DNA of 64,000 nt. Origin: Maribellus sp. YY47 (GTDB lineage: Bacteria > Bacteroidota > Bacteroidia > Bacteroidales > Prolixibacteraceae). This document shows, in pieces, positions 1 to 9,944 of this stretch (position 1 is its first letter; every line of letters starts with the position of its first letter). Location of the stretch: the NCBI RefSeq assembly GCF_023111095.1, contig NZ_JALGYW010000002.1, positions 124,001 through 188,000 on the forward strand. Reading direction: 5' to 3'. The position numbers and the translations under genes are program-made. The notes under the pieces are model-generated. The model saw only the letters and a list, made by a program, of their open reading frames with translations, was not told the origin of the DNA and did not search any database.

Positions 1-1429
1 AATGTTGCGGAGTGGCATCGGTATTCATTTGCTTTTGCCAACCCGACCAAACCGCGTACATCTTTCCTACGTGTTCAAACACAGTCATGTCGATGGCCCA
101 GATATTTTTTGAAATATCGGCAGGATTATCACCGGTATTCAGCATCCCCATATCTTCATATTCACTAAAAACATCGGCTGTTTTGGAGCGCAAAACACCT
201 GTTCGCTGATGAACGAAGGGTGGTCCCGAAACGCCGGCTGCATAATAAACGTACCAGTGTCCGTCGATAAAATGAATCTCGGGAGCCCAAATACAGGATT
301 TGTTCCAGCCTGTATCAGGAGCACGCCATATTTCGCGTGTTTCACCGCGTTGGGTCATCAGCTTCGAACGCGACACTTTTATTCCGTTGTTGGCCGAAAA
401 ACAATAAATGTAATCGTCGCCCTGTTTTACCATCCACGGATCGGCACCGTTCCAAACCGGGTTGGTAAATGTACTTTTCACTTTTTCATGCTGATTTTCG
501 AGTGTCGGTGTAAGTATATCATCATCAATTTTCATGATGGTTTTTCCGTCTTTCTCCTCAAATAAAACTTTCGCAATGTGCATCGTTCGCGGATGAATTT
601 CGGTTTCGCTGTTGTGCGCATGAAAAACAATCCGAAGCTGTCCCTCTTTATCCTTAAACATGGCGCTGTGTCCCACTCCGACAAGATTCCCTGGCTTTTG
701 GAGAATCGAGTTGTTTTCGTATTTCTTCCAGGGCCCTGTTACCTTGTCGGCAGTAGCAAAACCGACACCGTAAAACGGACTCTCGTAACTGTTGGCCGAA
801 TACGTCATGTAATAGGTCCCGTTGTGCTTCGTAACAAAAGCCCCCTCATTTACACGCGGCCATACTTCTTCCCAGGGCTGCGAAACATGGATGCATTTTC
901 TGATGCTTTCCGGTTTGATGTTCAACAGATCATCTTCAAGTTCGGCCACACAGATGTTCAGTCCATCGTCGAAGCGATCGAAAAACAGATAAGCTTTTCC
1001 GTCGTCGTCAATAAAAAGTGAATTATCGATACACTTTTCATCTTCAAGCATCGGTTTCCGGACATCCTGCTTAAACGGCCCCAGCGGACTGTCGGCAGTA
1101 GCCACGCAAATGTGCTCCGCTGCCGAATAGTACATGTAAAATTTCCCGTTTACCTGATACACTTCAGGCGCCCAGAACCAATGGTCAGACCAAACGTCGT
1201 CCTTGTGAAGCGCAAGTCCGTCAGCAGCTTCAGCCGGAATTTTCCATGTTTTCAGATCATCAGAAACAAAAACAGCAATACCGTCTTTGGCATGAGTGCC
1301 GTAAGCGTAGTATTTTCCGTCATATAGCATGATAAACGGATCGCCAAAAGGGACGCGTGACTGTCCCTTTGCCGATTCAGTTAAGTGGCCTGTTACCACT
1401 ATCAGAAAAATCAATATCAATTTTCTCAT
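1..1429 (-). CDS. Tandem GH43 glycoside hydrolase (3' end cut by window edge)
   Basis: I translated this by hand from the ATG at 1427-1429; the frame stays open to base 1, so about 476 codons are visible and the C-terminus is missing. An N-terminal signal peptide (MRKLILIFLIVVTG) is followed by a five-bladed propeller GH43 domain at about residues 25-300. It has the usual acid triad: D30 in GDPF as base, D136 in CIDNSLF and E195 in VNEGAF as acid. A second GH43-like domain starts at about 321 (TNPVWNGADPW, then WAPEIHF near 381). GH43 enzymes are mainly beta-xylosidases and alpha-arabinofuranosidases, so this protein probably trims pentose decorations in the periplasm or at the surface. It is the last visible gene of the PUL, 40 bp after the preceding stop. 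The substrate is inferred only. Confidence 0.85.
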   Translation of the reverse strand, partial: MRKLILIFLIVVTGHLTESAKGQSRVPFGDPFIMLYDGKYYAYGTHAKDGIAVFVSDDLKTWKIPAEAADGLALHKDDVWSDHWFWAPEVYQVNGKFYMYYSAAEHICVATADSPLGPFKQDVRKPMLEDEKCIDNSLFIDDDGKAYLFFDRFDDGLNICVAELEDDLLNIKPESIRKCIHVSQPWEEVWPRVNEGAFVTKHNGTYYMTYSANSYESPFYGVGFATADKVTGPWKKYENNSILQKPGNLVGVGHSAMFKDKEGQLRIVFHAHNSETEIHPRTMHIAKVLFEEKDGKTIMKIDDDILTPTLENQHEKVKSTFTNPVWNGADPWMVKQGDDYIYCFSANNGIKVSRSKLMTQRGETREIWRAPDTGWNKSCIWAPEIHFIDGHWYVYYAAGVSGPPFVHQRTGVLRSKTADVFSEYEDMGMLNTGDNPADISKNIWAIDMTVFEHVGKMYAVWSGWQKQMNTDATPQH

Positions 1430-1469
1430 TTCGAAAACATTTCGAGATTGGAAAAACAAGCTGCTGAGT

Positions 1470-3974
1470 TTATTTTTCCAGCATCTTAATAAAGTAACCG
1501 CCAACTACCGAGCGAGCTTGAAAACCAACCTGAGTAGCAGTTGGTGTTTCATACCAGTCAGACATCGGAACGCGGTCGGGTGTTTCGTTTACATACAAAT
1601 ACACAGGATCGATGAATTTTTGGAAAGTCTCTGTGTCATCCGCCAAAGTAGCTGTCCAAACAATCCAGTCTGATTTTGTATAAGTTCTGCGGTTATCTAG
1701 TGGCAAACCGTATGTGTTTTGTTTGGTCAGGTAATAGGCAATTTCTGTTTGTGCTACTTCTTCCGGGAAAATATTCAGATCAAGCAATTTATCCCAAACC
1801 AGGTTGTACTTCTGGCTCCATGTTCCGGGCTGATCGAAAGTTAAACGATAGTGGTCTCCATCGTTCGCCATTTTTACCCATTCCTGCGCCATCTGTTTAG
1901 CTTGCGTGGTATATTTCTCAGCAATATCGGTTTTCCCCAGCATTTCGGCCAGTTTCCCGTAACCGGCAATTCCCATAATGGCTTTTACCGAGAGATTTAC
2001 ATTGTGTGCAAAGTGGCCTGCAAAGTCGTCGGTACAAAGCTGGTTTTCAGGATCCAGACCATTCTCCAACAGATAATTCGCCCATATTGTCAGTACATCC
2101 CAGTGTTTTGCAGCGTACTCAGCATTTCCTTCTACAGCTGCAATGGCAGTTGTCAGAATCAACATGTTCCCGGATTCTTCCACTGGCATGTCGCCACCAT
2201 AGGTTTGTCCGTTAGCTTTCGGATATGTACCCACATCGTGCGCAGCAAAAGGTTTCGCCCATTTTCCACTTTCAGAATAATAGAAAATAGGATTGAGCAT
2301 TCCTTTTAACAGCTCCGGATTGTATTTCAGGAACAAAGGAGCCGATGGATAAGTAACATCAACGGTTCCGATTGAACCATTGCTGAAGTTCTCTTTTGAA
2401 AGGAAAAGCGTGTTGCCTTCGGTATCTTTTACCAGTTTGTGTGCGGCAATCGACTGACGATAAGCGAGCAAACAAAGACGGGCATAATTTTCGCCACCGG
2501 CAGCCAGTGCTTCCTCGTAAATTTTTGCATCGGCGGCATCGCAACGATCCATGATGCTTTGGTAATCTTTTGCAGCTGAAGTCAGCGCCTGATCAAAGCT
2601 TACCTGCCCTTCTTTTGTCCACCAGGCTTTCAGGTTGGTTTCGAAATACTGAATCGATTCAATGTCATCGTAAGCCAGCATCACAAAACCAGAAGCAGGT
2701 TTAGCTGAAACTTTTCCGATGGCATCAGCACAAGCCAGCACCGGCATCGAATTCGACATTACAGCCGTAATTTTTTTCTGTGCACTTGCAATTTTACCAT
2801 TTTCTGCAAAGGCTTTTTTCATGCCTGAAAAATCACCGATTGCAATTGTTTTATTAGTCGCTTCCTGAGAGGCGAGGTAAAAATATCCCCAGTCGATACG
2901 CACATTATCGCCTTTCTTCTGCAAAATGGGTTGCCCGGTGGTTCCTGTTTTGGCAAAGCTGATATTTCCGGTTTTGCCTGTTGTAACTTCCACTTCCTGG
3001 TTTGGTTCGTTCACCGCCCACTCAGGTGTTGTTTCAAAATAAACTTCCACATCATGAGATTGTCCATCGGTTGAAACCACTTCGTAGTTGATGTAATTTA
3101 CCGGACGTGAAAGCAGATCCAGATCGTCCATCAATAAAGGCGAAACAAACTCAACCTGCAAATCCACCGGACCACAGGTAAAATCGTATTTGGTTTGCGT
3201 AGCTGTAATTTTCACACTGTTTTGAACGGCAGTTTGCGCAAAAACAGGTTTTTCATCGCTTTCCTTGAAAATGCCAAAATCGACATAAGCCAAACCGCCA
3301 CGATCCCAACAGTGGGCAGCAATTGTATTTTTACCGTCAGCGTTTAACAAGCTTTTGTCAAGTTTCAACACCACATTACTTTTGGCGCGATTTCCTGTAT
3401 TGATAATTTCTTTTCCGTTCAGGTACAATTCAAAATCGTCGTCGTGCGAATAGATCAGATACAGTTCGCTGTCGCTGTTTATAGCCGGCAAAGTAAATTC
3501 ACGGCGCACCCAAATATGAGGTGTTGTCCACGCGGTACTGGTTTCGCCCGAGTTAGGTGTACCAAAAGCAGCCTTTCCGCTTTCCCACGACGCATCGTTA
3601 AAACCTGGTTTTTCCCAGCCAGAGGCAGGCTCTTTGGTCACATACTTTCCGTCCCAGGCTTCGTATTTGGCACTTGGCAAAACAGGCTGAAGCGGAATTT
3701 CTTCTTTCCCGAGGAAACGATAGGTCTGACCATCAACACGAACAGCGCCGATCAATGAATGATTTTTACCTGTCCAGTGTTTTACCGGCGTATCAAACAA
3801 CTGGTCAGAAGTTGACCACGCACTGGTATAAGGATCGACCGTAATCAAAGGGTAAGCGGGAGCTCTGAAGCTCACTCCCTGCTCAATTTTAGCAGGTGTT
3901 GCGGCCGGCTGGCAGCTCTGAAAAAATACACCTGCCAGTATCAAAGCAAAACAATAGAAAAATATTTTGTTCAT
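1470..3974 (-). CDS. DUF4965/DUF5127/DUF1793 (glutaminase A-like) lipoprotein
   Basis: The ORF is open from 4067, but the likely start is the ATG at 3974 (834 aa), because it begins a lipoprotein signal peptide ending LAGVFFQSC; the 31 upstream residues have no signal character. The family layout is recognisable: an N-terminal DUF4964-like segment (ITVDPYTSAWS, then a TPVKHWTGK motif), DUF5127, DUF4965 and the alpha/alpha-barrel DUF1793 region (motifs near DNRRTYTKSDW and a C-terminal YFIKML). A galactose-binding-like beta domain with the motifs WVRREF and HDDDFELYLNG is inserted near the N-terminus. Fungal relatives are called glutaminase A, but Bacteroidota members sit in glycan loci and their reaction is not settled. 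The PUL context favours a role on glycans or glycoproteins. A 444-bp gap separates it from the upstream EEP gene. Confidence 0.8.
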   Translation of the reverse strand: MNKIFFYCFALILAGVFFQSCQPAATPAKIEQGVSFRAPAYPLITVDPYTSAWSTSDQLFDTPVKHWTGKNHSLIGAVRVDGQTYRFLGKEEIPLQPVLPSAKYEAWDGKYVTKEPASGWEKPGFNDASWESGKAAFGTPNSGETSTAWTTPHIWVRREFTLPAINSDSELYLIYSHDDDFELYLNGKEIINTGNRAKSNVVLKLDKSLLNADGKNTIAAHCWDRGGLAYVDFGIFKESDEKPVFAQTAVQNSVKITATQTKYDFTCGPVDLQVEFVSPLLMDDLDLLSRPVNYINYEVVSTDGQSHDVEVYFETTPEWAVNEPNQEVEVTTGKTGNISFAKTGTTGQPILQKKGDNVRIDWGYFYLASQEATNKTIAIGDFSGMKKAFAENGKIASAQKKITAVMSNSMPVLACADAIGKVSAKPASGFVMLAYDDIESIQYFETNLKAWWTKEGQVSFDQALTSAAKDYQSIMDRCDAADAKIYEEALAAGGENYARLCLLAYRQSIAAHKLVKDTEGNTLFLSKENFSNGSIGTVDVTYPSAPLFLKYNPELLKGMLNPIFYYSESGKWAKPFAAHDVGTYPKANGQTYGGDMPVEESGNMLILTTAIAAVEGNAEYAAKHWDVLTIWANYLLENGLDPENQLCTDDFAGHFAHNVNLSVKAIMGIAGYGKLAEMLGKTDIAEKYTTQAKQMAQEWVKMANDGDHYRLTFDQPGTWSQKYNLVWDKLLDLNIFPEEVAQTEIAYYLTKQNTYGLPLDNRRTYTKSDWIVWTATLADDTETFQKFIDPVYLYVNETPDRVPMSDWYETPTATQVGFQARSVVGGYFIKMLEK

Positions 3975-4418
3975 TTTTTTTGAATGATTTACAGGAAGAA
4001 AACTCAGCTTTAACTTCCCTGTTGAATTAATACTCGATCGTGGAATCAAAATGTTGGATTGTTTCATAATTATTAGATTCTGTTGGTTATTTTCTGGTTA
4101 AAAACGGCTAATCAGTTATCAACTACCGACTTCCGGCACCTCACTCTTTCAACCTGACAGACAGCATATTGAAATACCGCTTCCACCGTGAAAGATTGTT
4201 GGTATAGGTTATAAACTTTTCTCTTCAGGAAAACAGAATTATACAGATTCCGTTATTCTTGCTTTTTTAGGTTCCCCAAACATACAATAATGTTCTTAAA
4301 AGCTGCTATTTAAGCACATAATCCGTTAGGGGCGATACCTACTTTTTATGTATATGCCAGAGCCGATTCGCTTTCACCAAAGATTGCTGATAAACAACCC
4401 GGCTCCGGTTCTTAAATT
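3975..4418. other. Intergenic gap inside the PUL, possible internal promoter
   Basis: This 444-bp non-coding stretch lies between the EEP gene and the DUF4965 gene, both on the minus strand. It is AT-rich, has no convincing ORF, and is much longer than the other gaps in the locus except 9945-10158. The only signal I see is a TAnnTTTG-type element at 4277-4284, which suggests the last two genes may have their own transcript. Confidence 0.5.
4277..4284 (-). promoter_or_regulatory. Candidate -7 element (TATGTTTG)
   Basis: On the minus strand the sequence is TATGTTTG, a match to the Bacteroidota -7 consensus TAnnTTTG. No clear TTTG -33 box sits 19-21 bp upstream, and the implied leader of about 300 nt is long, so this is a weak call. 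It would drive the DUF4965 and GH43 genes. Confidence 0.3.
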
Positions 4419-5339
4419 CTATTCATCAAAACTCAAAACCACTTTTACCGGGAAATGGTCGGACGGAGTTCGGGCCACATATTTTCGCAGCGACACTTCC
4501 TGCGGAAAATTTCCTGATTTTTCCGATTTACTCTCGGCAATTTCGGTCCGGTAAGTATCGGTTAAAACCCCGTAGCGTTCCACTGTAAAATCGGGGCTTA
4601 CAAACACGTGATCGATCCGGCTGTCAGTAAACATATCGGGTTTAAAATTATTGAAGGTGCCGTTTAAAGCATACTTCACTTGGGCTGCCAGGTATGAATC
4701 TTTCAGCAAATCAGAACTTTCCAGAACCGCATAATTCGGACTGTGCTGATCTACATTGAAGTCGCCGGTCAGAATCACCGGCTTGTTGTCACACATTTCG
4801 GTGATTTTCTTCAGAACCAGTTTTGCACTGTTTTTTCGGGCCTCCACCCCAATGTGATCCATGTGCAGGTTGAAAAAGTAAAACTCAAACCCGGATTTGA
4901 CATCCTTAAATTTTGCCCAGGTACAAATCCGCGGCAAAGCAGCATCCCAGCCTTTGTTGGGCCGGTCGGTCACTTCCGACAACCAGAAATGACCAGATTC
5001 CAAAGCTTTAAACTTTTCTTTCTGATAAAAGATGGGTGCGTACTCGCCCTTTGTTTTACCATCGTCGCGGCCAACGCCAACATAATTGTATTCGGGAAGT
5101 CCGGCCAGCATATCCAGTAACTGATCGTGCAAAACTTCCTGCGCCCCGAAAATCTGAAAATCGTTAAAGCGAATCAAATCGCAGATCACCGGGCAACGCT
5201 GTTTCCAGCCGTTTCCATTTACTGAATCGGAAGAATTATGGTAACGAATATTAAACGACGCTACCGTTAGTTCTTCAGCTTTTAAAACCTGGATTCCGGC
5301 AAAAACAAACACCAAAAACACCAATATAATTCGTTTCAT
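4419..5339 (-). CDS. Endonuclease/exonuclease/phosphatase (EEP) family protein
   Basis: This 306-aa protein has a signal peptide (MKRIILVFLVFVFAG) and a full DNase I-like EEP fold: N30 in SFNIR, E68 in GAQEV as metal ligand, the LTGDFN motif, IDHVF and a C-terminal SDH motif (D294, H295) for catalysis. Family members hydrolyse phosphodiesters or phosphomonoesters in nucleic acids, lipids or sugars. In characterised yeast-mannan PULs of Bacteroides an exported EEP member removes phosphate from mannosyl groups, and its place here between GH92 and GH76 genes favours a similar mannoside phosphatase. An exported nuclease remains possible. It lies 53 bp after the GH92 gene and is probably in the same operon. 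Confidence 0.85.
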   Translation of the reverse strand: MKRIILVFLVFVFAGIQVLKAEELTVASFNIRYHNSSDSVNGNGWKQRCPVICDLIRFNDFQIFGAQEVLHDQLLDMLAGLPEYNYVGVGRDDGKTKGEYAPIFYQKEKFKALESGHFWLSEVTDRPNKGWDAALPRICTWAKFKDVKSGFEFYFFNLHMDHIGVEARKNSAKLVLKKITEMCDNKPVILTGDFNVDQHSPNYAVLESSDLLKDSYLAAQVKYALNGTFNNFKPDMFTDSRIDHVFVSPDFTVERYGVLTDTYRTEIAESKSEKSGNFPQEVSLRKYVARTPSDHFPVKVVLSFDE

Positions 5340-5392
5340 TTTTTAATTTTTATGAGCTAATATCCTGTAAAGGTGGAAATAATTTTCTGTGA

Positions 5393-7675
5393 TCACTTTT
5401 CATTTGAAAAAGAATACGGAAAATCTTTTTTCTCCACACCCCTGTTTTTATTCGGTGTTGAACTCATTTTAAAATTGATCACGGCTCCTTTCATCAAATC
5501 TTCGTGTGTCAGGTAGTTTTTGGTATAATTCTTCCCGTTCAGCTTCATTTCCGAAATGTATCGGTTCCCTTTTGAATTATTCCCGGCTTCAATCGAAATT
5601 TCCTTTCCGTTTTCAAGCTCGATTTTTACCGACTTAAACAAAGGTGATCCCAGGATGTACTCGTTGCTTCCCGGGCAAACCGAATAAAATCCAAGCGCCG
5701 AAAAAACATACCAAGCCGATGTTTGACCGTTGTCCTCGTCGCCGCAGTAGCCATCGGGAGTAGCAGCATAGAGTTTATCCATGATTTCGCGTGCCCAGTA
5801 CTGCGCTTTCCATGGTTCTCCTGCATAATTGTACATGTAAACCATGTGCTGAATAGGTTGGTTTCCGTGCGCGTACTGTCCCATGTCCATCACCTGCATT
5901 TCGCGCATTTCGTGAATCATACCACGGCTTTTCATGCCCTCCGATCCGGGAATAATGAAAACAGAATCGAGCATATTTACAAATTCCTTTTCGCCACCCA
6001 TCAAATCGATCAATCCCTTTGGATCGTGAAATACCGACCACGAATAATGCCAGCTGTTTCCTTCGGTAAAATCGCGGCTCCAGTCGGTAGGTGCAAACGA
6101 ATCGGAGAAAGAACCATCGGCAGCGCGTCCGGCCATCAATTTACGTTTTGCGTTGTAAACATTTTTGTAGTTCATGGCACGCTGCGCATAAATTCCGATC
6201 TCACTTTCGGGTTTGTTCAGCGCTTTTCCAAGGCGGTAAATGGTCCAGTCGTCGTAAGCATATTCCAACGTACGGGCCACGTTTTGGCTGATTCCCATAT
6301 CGTTCGGAATATAGCCGTATTGATTGTATTGCTCGTAACCGGTTCTGCCCGAAGCTGCTACAGTTGGATGCACATTGTTGGCTCCGTGTTTCAATGCCTC
6401 CCAAAGCGTTTCAATATCGTAACCACGCAAGCCTTTCAGGTAAGCATCGGCAACAACAGAAGCAGAGTTATTTCCCACCATAATGTTGCGGTGCCCCGGA
6501 CTAGCCCATTCAGGAAGAAAACCACTTTCCTTGTACGCATTTACGAGGCCTTCCTGCATTTTCTGGTTCTCCGAAGGATAAACAAAATTCAGGAAAGGGA
6601 ACAAACTGCGGAACGTATCCCAAAAGCCGGTGTCGGTAAACATGTAGCCAGGTAAAACTTTGCCATTGTAAGGGCTATAATGAATTACGTTTCCGCTGGC
6701 ATCGATCTCCGAAAGATTTCGCGGAAACAAAACAGTGCGATACAGATTGGAATAAAAGGTACGCAGGTTGTCGATGTTGTCATCTTCTACTTTAATTCGT
6801 CCCAGCACTTCGTTCCAGCGGGCTTTTCCTTTGGCAGCAATTTTATCCAAATCGTCGTTGCCCAGCTCTTTCAGGTTTAGCATCGCCTGTTCTTCACTGA
6901 TAAATGAGGAAGCCACCCGTGCATTCACCTGCTCGTTATTTGTGGTTGAAAAACCAATAATGGCACCGGCATGATTACCTTCAAATTCCTTTTCACCCTT
7001 CGTAATTTTGCCGTCTTTTACAGCAGCAAAATAAGTAAATGGCTTATCGAAAACGATAACAAAATAGTTCCTAAAATTATCAGGCACACCGCCGCTGTTT
7101 CGGGTTGTGTAACCTACAATCTTGTTTTCTTCGGGAATGATTTTCACATACGAACCGCGGTCGAAAGCATCGGTTACTACAAAAGAGTTTTTGCTGTCGG
7201 GGAAAGTAAAACGAAACATGGCTGCACGTTCTGTCGGTGCAATTTCTGTTGTTACATCCACATCGGCCAGGTAAACACTGTAGTAATACGGTTTGGCCAC
7301 TTCCGCCTTGTGCGAAAACCAGCTGGCACGCTCGTCTTCGTTAAAAACAGGTTCGCCGGTTAGCGGCATAATCGAAAACTGACCGTAATCGTTCATCCAT
7401 GGACTGGGCTGATGCGTTTGCTTGAATCCCCTGATTTTATCATCGGTATATTTGTACATCCAACCATCCCCCATTTTACCGGTTTGTGGCGACCAGAAGT
7501 TCATTCCCCAGGGCAAAGCTGTTGCCGGGTAAGTGTTTCCGGTTGAAAGTTCATACTTAGAATTCGTCCCCACCAGCGTACTTACATAGCTAACGGGATC
7601 AAAAGTCTGTGCGCTCAGCTTCAGGATAAAGCTGCAAAAAAGCAACGCACTTAAAAATCCAATTTTTTTAACCAT
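5393..7675 (-). CDS. GH92 family alpha-mannosidase
   Basis: A 760-aa exported protein with a type I signal peptide (cleavage after KLSAQ). The N-terminal beta-sandwich starts at VSYVSTLVGT and carries the family motif GMNFWSPQTG. The (alpha/alpha)6 domain holds EGNSWHYSW, a HGNQP motif and D646-E647-D648 in DEDNGQTSAW, the acidic calcium and base site of GH92. GH92 enzymes are calcium-dependent exo-alpha-mannosidases acting on alpha-1,2, 1,3, 1,4 or 1,6 linkages; the linkage cannot be read from sequence. The length is normal for the family. Together with GH76 it makes an endo/exo pair for alpha-mannan. It sits 67 bp downstream of the unassigned lipoprotein gene. Confidence 0.93.
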   Translation of the reverse strand: MVKKIGFLSALLFCSFILKLSAQTFDPVSYVSTLVGTNSKYELSTGNTYPATALPWGMNFWSPQTGKMGDGWMYKYTDDKIRGFKQTHQPSPWMNDYGQFSIMPLTGEPVFNEDERASWFSHKAEVAKPYYYSVYLADVDVTTEIAPTERAAMFRFTFPDSKNSFVVTDAFDRGSYVKIIPEENKIVGYTTRNSGGVPDNFRNYFVIVFDKPFTYFAAVKDGKITKGEKEFEGNHAGAIIGFSTTNNEQVNARVASSFISEEQAMLNLKELGNDDLDKIAAKGKARWNEVLGRIKVEDDNIDNLRTFYSNLYRTVLFPRNLSEIDASGNVIHYSPYNGKVLPGYMFTDTGFWDTFRSLFPFLNFVYPSENQKMQEGLVNAYKESGFLPEWASPGHRNIMVGNNSASVVADAYLKGLRGYDIETLWEALKHGANNVHPTVAASGRTGYEQYNQYGYIPNDMGISQNVARTLEYAYDDWTIYRLGKALNKPESEIGIYAQRAMNYKNVYNAKRKLMAGRAADGSFSDSFAPTDWSRDFTEGNSWHYSWSVFHDPKGLIDLMGGEKEFVNMLDSVFIIPGSEGMKSRGMIHEMREMQVMDMGQYAHGNQPIQHMVYMYNYAGEPWKAQYWAREIMDKLYAATPDGYCGDEDNGQTSAWYVFSALGFYSVCPGSNEYILGSPLFKSVKIELENGKEISIEAGNNSKGNRYISEMKLNGKNYTKNYLTHEDLMKGAVINFKMSSTPNKNRGVEKKDFPYSFSNEK

Positions 7676-7742
7676 CTTCTGTCTTCTCTTTATATCGTTT
7701 TTAATTTCAATTTATTTCTGATTCTCAATCCTATTAAGAAAG

Positions 7743-9944
7743 TTACCAACTCAACTTTACATGCACTCCATCCGGATTGTTTTCAAAACTCAGGAAGCAG
7801 GTTTTGCTGGCTTCATCCCACGAAGTATCTGCTTGTAAAAGATTACCGCTTGCATCCTTTACCTCCATTTTAACCGGTTTTTCGGGTAACAACACGCGCA
7901 TCACGTTGGTCGTATTCAAAGGACTTTTGGCCACAAACGAATAGTCATTTGATGTTCTGTTTTCGTCGTACACCCTGGCAGCAGTGGCCAGCACTTGCGG
8001 AGTTTCCGAATCTTCTACACTTCCGATATTGAACAGAAACGCCTGCTCACCGGAATTCACCTGTTTTTCATCCAAAACAGGAATTTCAGGATCAAACAGA
8101 TCGATCAGTTTTCCTTTGATCGTATACGGAGTTTGATCCGCATTTTCATCGACAACTGAAATAAGTTCATATGGTCCTCGTGTGAGTGCAAAAGAGTTTT
8201 TAAACTCAAGATCGCTGTCGGTTTCTTCTTTATACAAAGTATTTACGGTACTTATAAATTCGCTGTCGTTGTTTTCCTGCAGCACAAATTCCTTTGGATC
8301 GTTGCGTAGAATGCAAACTTTTCCTTTGCCGTGTTCAAACTCACCAGCCTTAAATGGTGCTTCCAAACCCATTTTCAAGAACAGGTCTTCGGAGGGCGCT
8401 TTAAAGTTATTTCCATTGGTATTCCACCACTCCTGTACACTCTGAAAAGCATCCTCGTCGCGGCCGCAGTACACCAGCACTCCGCCGTTTTTCACCCATT
8501 CGGCAATGTGGTCGTGTGCTGACTGGTCCATCGGTTTCATATTGGAATACGACATGATCAGCACTTTCACATCTTTCCATGTTTTTGCGAACGAAACGTT
8601 TTCGATATGAACGGTTTTTAGCGGAACGCCACGCTTTAAAAGGGGAAGTGCCTGCCCGTAAAAATTAGAGAGCTGCGGATCTTCATAACCGTTGTGCGTT
8701 GGGAAACGCTGGAACATCAGCGAATTCGACATCAACACTCCGATTCCCTGTGAACCGCTTACTTTGTTTTCCGACAAAGGCATGTTGTTCAGGGTGTTGA
8801 TCATTACCTGCATTTGTGTGGAATAAAAACGCGGAATACGTTCTTTCTCTTCGCTGTTGGCGCTGGTGCGGTAATAACCCTGGTAAATACGGTTGGGCCA
8901 AGGCATAACTTCGTAATCTGCAATCATCGGATACAAAAGCTGAGCTGTAAAAGTAGCCTGATAGTTCTTTTTGTAATCAGTCCAGTCGCGCGGCCAGTCC
9001 TCAATCGGGTCAGTCAGGAAAAACATTTTTCTTCCGGTGGGCGCAGTCATCGATTCCATGGAACCGTATTCCAGAAAGGCGGTTTCAAACACACGCTCTT
9101 TGGCTTTGCCGTTAAAATAGTTGGGTTCGCGCGAAGTGCCGGTCCAAACCTGGGCAATATAACCATCCACGCAAGGCAATGAAGCAAGGCTGGCTTCCGG
9201 GCTCACGATTTGCCACTGCGAATAATTTACCAGCGAATGCGTGGGAACGTAACAACGAACATTCATGCCTTTACTTTTCCCGTATTCTTTGGCGTAAGTA
9301 AAACATTCGTTCAAAGCCCTGTAGTATAGATGATATTTAAGTTTATTTGATAAATATGTATTCTCGGGAGACTCATGCTGAGGCCGCCAGTCGAATCCGT
9401 AATATTCTTTCCATTCCCGTTTAAAGGCATCGCTGTACCCCGAACGGGCCCAGAATTCGGGCTCTTCGAGAAAGATTGCATCAATACCTGCATCAATCAC
9501 GCGTTTAATCACTTTCTCCTTCATGTATTTTATGAAATTCATGGAAGGAATGATGTAGGGAACCATGTGACCATGCCAAATGGTGTCTCCACGTTGGGTT
9601 ACCTGCCCTTCGTCGAGATGCCATTTCCCGTCCCACTCGCCGGTAAAATAATCCTGGTATTCCCCCCAGGCAATCCCGGTCATAAAATGCGTGGTGTATC
9701 CACGGTCGCGCCACGACTGCACGCGTTCTTCGAAAGTCATGTTTCCTTTCTCGTGGTGGTCTTTTACGCTGTAAACAATTGCTACGTCTGCCCGCACATC
9801 GATGACGGGTTTCCACGGATTGGAAGTTTGAAAAGCTGTTTTCTCTTTGGGTTGATCAGGTTTCTTTTCTTCTTTTACCGAAGGCTGAGAACAAGCCTGA
9901 AAGATCAGTGCCGGCAAAAGGAAAAATAAGATCGATTTTCGCAT
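7743..9944 (-). CDS. Lipoprotein with TIM-barrel-like and GATase-like regions, function unknown
   Basis: The ORF is open from 10007, but the ATG at 9944 (733 aa) starts a clean lipoprotein signal with C18 in IFQAC and is preferred. Residues about 45-400 look like a clan A-type (beta/alpha)8 hydrolase barrel: WRDRGYTTHFM, a strand ending FLEEPEFW (E160, E161, E163) and the later strand YIAQVW. Residues about 400-500 resemble the Rossmann/GATase-like middle domain of GH42-type enzymes (VLIMSYSNM, then GGVLVYCGRD). A beta-rich C-terminal part follows. I cannot assign a named GH family. Its place between the DUF3823 and GH92 genes suggests a surface glycan hydrolase. E160, E161 and E163 are candidate catalytic residues by position only. 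Confidence 0.7.
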   Translation of the reverse strand: MRKSILFFLLPALIFQACSQPSVKEEKKPDQPKEKTAFQTSNPWKPVIDVRADVAIVYSVKDHHEKGNMTFEERVQSWRDRGYTTHFMTGIAWGEYQDYFTGEWDGKWHLDEGQVTQRGDTIWHGHMVPYIIPSMNFIKYMKEKVIKRVIDAGIDAIFLEEPEFWARSGYSDAFKREWKEYYGFDWRPQHESPENTYLSNKLKYHLYYRALNECFTYAKEYGKSKGMNVRCYVPTHSLVNYSQWQIVSPEASLASLPCVDGYIAQVWTGTSREPNYFNGKAKERVFETAFLEYGSMESMTAPTGRKMFFLTDPIEDWPRDWTDYKKNYQATFTAQLLYPMIADYEVMPWPNRIYQGYYRTSANSEEKERIPRFYSTQMQVMINTLNNMPLSENKVSGSQGIGVLMSNSLMFQRFPTHNGYEDPQLSNFYGQALPLLKRGVPLKTVHIENVSFAKTWKDVKVLIMSYSNMKPMDQSAHDHIAEWVKNGGVLVYCGRDEDAFQSVQEWWNTNGNNFKAPSEDLFLKMGLEAPFKAGEFEHGKGKVCILRNDPKEFVLQENNDSEFISTVNTLYKEETDSDLEFKNSFALTRGPYELISVVDENADQTPYTIKGKLIDLFDPEIPVLDEKQVNSGEQAFLFNIGSVEDSETPQVLATAARVYDENRTSNDYSFVAKSPLNTTNVMRVLLPEKPVKMEVKDASGNLLQADTSWDEASKTCFLSFENNPDGVHVKLSW

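Noticed and set aside
3975-4067. Upstream start for the DUF4965 protein
   Set aside because: The 31 extra residues precede a perfect lipoprotein signal and would block its function.
5723-6655. Plus-strand 310-codon open frame
   Set aside because: Antisense to the GH92 gene and without recognisable features.
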